From Botryotinia globosa (taxonomy: Eukaryota > Ascomycota > Leotiomycetes > Helotiales > Sclerotiniaceae): a stretch of 64,000 nt of DNA. Location of the stretch: positions 1 to 64,000 of the forward strand of contig RCSZ01000026.1 of the NCBI GenBank assembly GCA_014898425.1, written 5' to 3'. The translations under genes and the position numbers were made by a program. The number at the start of each line of letters is the position of its first letter. The stretch's first letter is position 1. Shown here piece by piece: positions 59,830-64,000 of the stretch. Below the pieces are notes generated by a model, which saw only the letters and a list, made by a program, of their open reading frames with translations, was not told where the DNA came from and made no database searches.

Positions 59830-59973
59830 TGTTACGTGTATGAAACCGATACGCATGGAACTAATAGAAGTTGTAAGCTTTACCACTATACCACACACGC
59901 AATCTAACCTATAAAAGACACAGTATCAGGAATTGAAGTCCTGACAGCTTACTACTATATATATATCCTAACA
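59830..59973 (-). mobile_element. Solo LTR of the TRIM-like family (144 bp)
   Basis: A full terminal repeat in inverted orientation, from TGTTACGTG to CCTAACA, flanked by the exact 5-bp duplication GAAAT (59825-59829 and 59974-59978). It is the least mutated representative of the TRIM LTR in the window. Confidence 0.9.
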
Positions 59974-59978
59974 GAAAT

Positions 59979-62900
59979 CTTTGAAAAAAGAGATTTTATA
60001 TTTCAATTAAAAACTATATAGAATAAAATAACAAATAAGGGATTATATATACCAATAATAATTCCTAAGATATTCTAAATGGAAAATCTATTTGAAACTT
60101 TAGATTATATTTTATATTGAATATTATCAATGATAAACACTATAATAATTAGAATATCAAATTTTAATTTATATATTATATAATAAATATTATATATAAT
60201 TTTTTTAGAAAAAGTATTTTGATATAATAATAAGAGTAAAAACATTAATATCGAAAATATAATATTATTAATTCTAGATATAAATTTGAAATACTTATAT
60301 TTTAATATTGTTTATTATAGTAAATCAATAATATAGAATACTACAATCTAAAAAACCTTAATTTATTTAATTTATTTAAAAAATCAATTTTGAAAAGAAA
60401 TATCTTTATTAAATATTATTCCTTTTATTATTACAAAAGTAATAAAAAAGAAGTAGTCGATTATATAAAGAATTATTGAATAATAATAAATCAAATAAAA
60501 ACAATAATAATATTTGAATGTATTTTAGGAATTCATTGAAATCAATTCACTAGTATTTTTAGAAAGTGTATTTAATATATTATTTCAGAATATATTAAAA
60601 ATTTTAATTAATAATTATATAGAAAAAGTTTAATTTTTATATTGAATTATTTATAAAGATTATTAAAGAATATTGAGTAAATAAAACAAATTGTAATTAA
60701 TGAAAAGTTTTTGTAGTTTAGTATTATAGATAGCAAATCTCTATTTATTAAAACTATTATATTCTTAGTGTATAAAATTATATTTGATATAATTAATTTA
60801 ATTGATAATAAATGCTTTAAAAAAATATTTACTAATTATTCTTTGTTTTTAAAAATAAAATATATATCTAGATTTTGCTTTATTAAAAAGAATTTTGTTT
60901 AATAAATAACAAAATTGTAGATATTATTATTGAATATTTCATTATAGATATAACTACAAGCTTATATTATAAAACCTAATTGTTTTTTGTTATTAAATTA
61001 TTTCCCAATATATTAATTATCCTTGATTTATTATAGTTTTAATACTATAACCCACACATAAATTAATCAAATATAATTCTTTTTTTTATATCGATTTGTT
61101 GTACTATACAATATTGCCCATAAAATACATTATATATAATCTTAATACTAATCATCTATTTACTATAATCGATTGTAGATTTATTAACAATTCAAAAATA
61201 ATTTCAAATTAAAACTTTAAGGATATTAAAGATTTATCGATTATTATATACAAAAAACAAATTCAAAAAAACAAAGGATATTAATTTTTTATTATTAATG
61301 AAAATGAATTAAATATTGAAATAATATTTATATTAAACTTGAATTATTATTTTATAAGAATTTTTAAAAAAGGCTTTTATATATAAATATATATAATAAA
61401 CAATTTTTTAGATATATATATAATTTTAATAAAAAAACTATTAGTTAATATAAATAACAAATGAAATCAAAACGAGATTATTTATTATTATTTTTAATAT
61501 TAATATTTAAAATATAATTTTTTAAAAAAATCAAATATGAAGGATATTTATTAATTTTTAACTTTAAGCTTTATATCCTTTTATTGATAGAATTATATTT
61601 ATTTAATTAAATAATAGGATTTCTTTCAATGCAATTGTTTTATTATAAAAGATTTATTTCAATAAATAAAAATATACGGATATTCTATTTAATACAAGGA
61701 ATCTAATTAAAACTCTAATTCAATTATTATTATATTTATATAATTTTGTTTATAGTTATTACAACCCAATTTATTTATAAAAAATCTTGGAAATAAATAT
61801 TTCCAAATTTCTAATTGAAAAACCGGAATTTAATAATATCAAAATTCTACAAAAACTTTTTTTTTTCTATAAAACAGACTATTTATATTTTTTTTATACT
61901 ATATGAATAATTTTTTATTATATCCAATATAAAATTATAAGATTGAACTAATATTCAAAAAGAAATTATAAGATTGAACTAATATTAAAAAAGAAATTAT
62001 TATATTTTAAAAATCGCTTATTATTATTATTATTAAAATTTGATATTATATATAAGTAGATTGATAATAATCTTAATAAAAAATTCATTTAACAATCAAA
62101 ATCAAGAAATATTATATTATTATTATTAGTAGCTAAACTAAATAATAATATATATATATCAAAACTGTTAGAATTTAAATAATATATATATATCAAAACT
62201 GTTAGAATTTAAATAATATTATAATAAAGAATTGCTATTTATTCTTCATTATTTATAAAACTTGAGATATTTTATATAATATTATTATATATATAAAACT
62301 AAAAACTATGAATAAAAACAGTTTTTATTATCCATTTTGATTTTTTCAAATTATTTATTATACCTTTCAGTTTTTATGATATATCTATCTTTTCTTAATA
62401 TTATATTAATTATATTTTATTTAATAAGCTGAATAAATATTGTATAGTATATTTAAATAATATTCTAGTACATTTAGTAAATAAATCGAAGTATAAGGAA
62501 TGTATTCGAATTATAATATAAAGGCTAACAAATATAGAATTAGAAATCAATATAAATAAATATAATTTTAAAAGAACTTCTATTCAATATCTAAAATTAA
62601 TAATTATAATTAAAAATATATAAATAAACTTTGAAAAGATTATTACAATTATATTTTAGAAATAGTTATTCTCAATAAATAATCTATAATACTTTTTGGA
62701 TTTTATAAATTTCTATTAATAATTTATAAAAGCTTTTTAAAGATATATTGGCTTTTTTATAATCTATTATAAAAGGATTTTAATTAGATTTAGAATATGT
62801 TATATAAAAATATATTTATAATAGTTTTAATTCTTATATATTTTAATTACAATAAATAAATGATTTTGAAAATAAATATCTCAAATTAAATATTAGAAAG

Positions 62901-63183
62901 AATACTTTTTTTATACAATTTTAATAGTTTTTTAAACTAATAGTTTATTTTTTAATAAAATATATTATAATAAAATATAATTACAAGATCTATAATAAAA
63001 CGTTTTTTATAATTATTACATCTTTAAAGGAATAATAATTAAAGCTTTAAAATTTGTAAAATAAATTTGAGATTCTAATTAATTATAAAAATTTGAAGTA
63101 TTTTATTATAATAAAGATTTTCAATTAATAATAAATTCGCTGATCTGAGTTCTTTTTTTATTATAACTTTTAAATAATTTATT
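59979..63183 (+). mobile_element. Ty3/gypsy retrotransposon relic, RIP-degraded
   Basis: Very AT-rich. From about 62420 to 62720 the plus-strand text follows the gypsy reverse transcriptase: a 'YLNNILVH'-like catalytic strand (YLDDIL expected), then 'EININKYNFKRTSIQYL', a 'NFEKI'-like segment and 'NLQYFLDFINFY'. Stops and replacements are those expected from C-to-T changes. The 5' part (about 59980-60160) is shared with 31514-31690 and may be a different repeat. LTRs could not be identified. Confidence 0.6.
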
Positions 63184-63720
63184 TGTTAGGATATATATAT
63201 AATAGTAAGCTGTCAGGACTTCAATCCCTGATACTGTGCCTTTTATAGTCAGATTGTATGTGTGGCTTAATAGTAAAGCTTACGATTTCTATTGGTTGTT
63301 TTTATGTATATAACAGAGTATTAGGGATTAAATCAAATAGATATTATTCTGAGATTTCTGATTTGAGCTTGTTTGATTAGAAATAGATTTTCTTAATAAG
63401 AAATAAGTTAGAAACAAGGATATATTTATTTAATAATTGAGTATTCCGAATTTATTAATAAATTGATTATTAATAGTAAGAATATAGTTAATATAATTGA
63501 TGTATTATATATTATATGATTAATTATAGAAATAAATATTCTTTATAATTAATCTTTTCAGAATGAAAAGAATAAAAGAGAGGAGTTCTATTAGGATATA
63601 TATATAGTAATAAACTATTAGGATTTCAATCTCTAATACTATACCTTTTATGATCAGATTGTGTGTATGGCTTAGTGGTAAAGCTTACGACTTCTACTGG
63701 TTGTTTCCGTGCACGTAACA
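63184..63720 (+). mobile_element. TRIM-like element, copy 4 (537 bp)
   Basis: The LTRs at 63184-63315 and 63589-63720 (132 bp each) start TGTTAGG/TATTAGG and end TAACA. The core has the polypurine-like run (GAATGAAAAGAATAAAAGAG) before the right LTR. The LTR contains 'atggcttagtggtaaagctt', which resembles a tRNA A box. No matching flanking pentamers are seen. Confidence 0.82.
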
Positions 63721-63724
63721 ATTA

Positions 63725-64000
63725 AAGGCTTTCAAATAATATATTTTTTATATTGCTAGTTTCAAAACTGAGGTTTTTATAAAGAATTGAAGTTGAAATA
63801 GTAGAAATATAACTAGAGTTTATATAATCAATTAAAAGAGGTTTATATTAAATATAGTTGATTTAATATTAATAAAAATTATTTTAATATTATAGCTTTC
63901 GTAGTTCAGTGGTATAATTAATGATTTGATGTAAAGTGATCCACTAAAATCTAAATAAAATTAAAAAATCTAAATAAAAAAAGGTAAACCAACTTTGTTT
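63725..64000 (+). repeat. Dispersed repeat with tRNA A-box-like motif, copy 3 (cut by window end)
   Basis: Starts 'aaaggctttcaaataata' directly after the TRIM element. It carries the best-preserved motif, 'cgtagttcagtggtataatt' (about 63900-63920), reminiscent of the D-arm region of tRNAs. The 3' tail lies beyond the window. Confidence 0.6.

Overview
The window looks like a piece of a filamentous ascomycete (Pezizomycotina) chromosome with a two-speed layout. Gene islands of roughly balanced composition alternate with extremely AT-rich blocks. The AT-rich blocks are built of transposons eroded by C-to-T and G-to-A transitions in the way RIP (repeat-induced point mutation) does it. Short introns with GTATGT-like donors and CTAAT-type branch points, low-complexity Q/T/S/P-rich proteins and microsatellite-rich intergenic DNA fit a fungus. 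The species cannot be named from the sequence alone.

Layout. 1-2939: AT-rich, 3' half of a Ty1/copia relic and a long AAT microsatellite. 2940-7529: a small island with one 657-residue protein gene, bracketed by two copies of the same MITE. 7530-10790: AT-rich, with a 341-bp tandem repeat. 10791-20936: gene island holding a Tc1/mariner element inserted into a reading frame, a CxxC-type fragment, a DnaJ-like membrane protein and a divergent membrane-anchored coiled-coil protein. 20937-26681: a full-length, RIP-ruined Ty1/copia element with 170-bp LTRs and a 5-bp target duplication. 26682-40440: AT-rich, with several miniature LTR elements (TRIM-like), other LTR remnants, a 9-bp minisatellite and a second Tc1 relic. 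40441-54173: the main gene island, with a decayed gene, a spliced repeat-rich protein gene, a 169-residue protein, and a divergent pair of glutamine-rich proteins, one with two SAP-like motifs. A nearly unmutated solo LTR of the 20937 copia family lies at 52683. 54176-55766: a third Tc1 relic with an unmutated 266-bp solo LTR nested in it. 55769-57060: a gene-poor island. 57061-64000: AT-rich, with an 820-bp fold-back element, a Ty3/gypsy relic and more TRIM copies.

No operon-like or defence system is visible, and no rRNA or canonical tRNA gene was found. The protein genes look like ordinary lineage-specific fungal genes. The strongest signals are in the mobile fraction: exact TSD-flanked elements, LTR pairs giving an internal measure of RIP, a TRIM family, nested insertions that give a relative chronology, and an ORF that becomes continuous when a Tc1 element is removed on paper.
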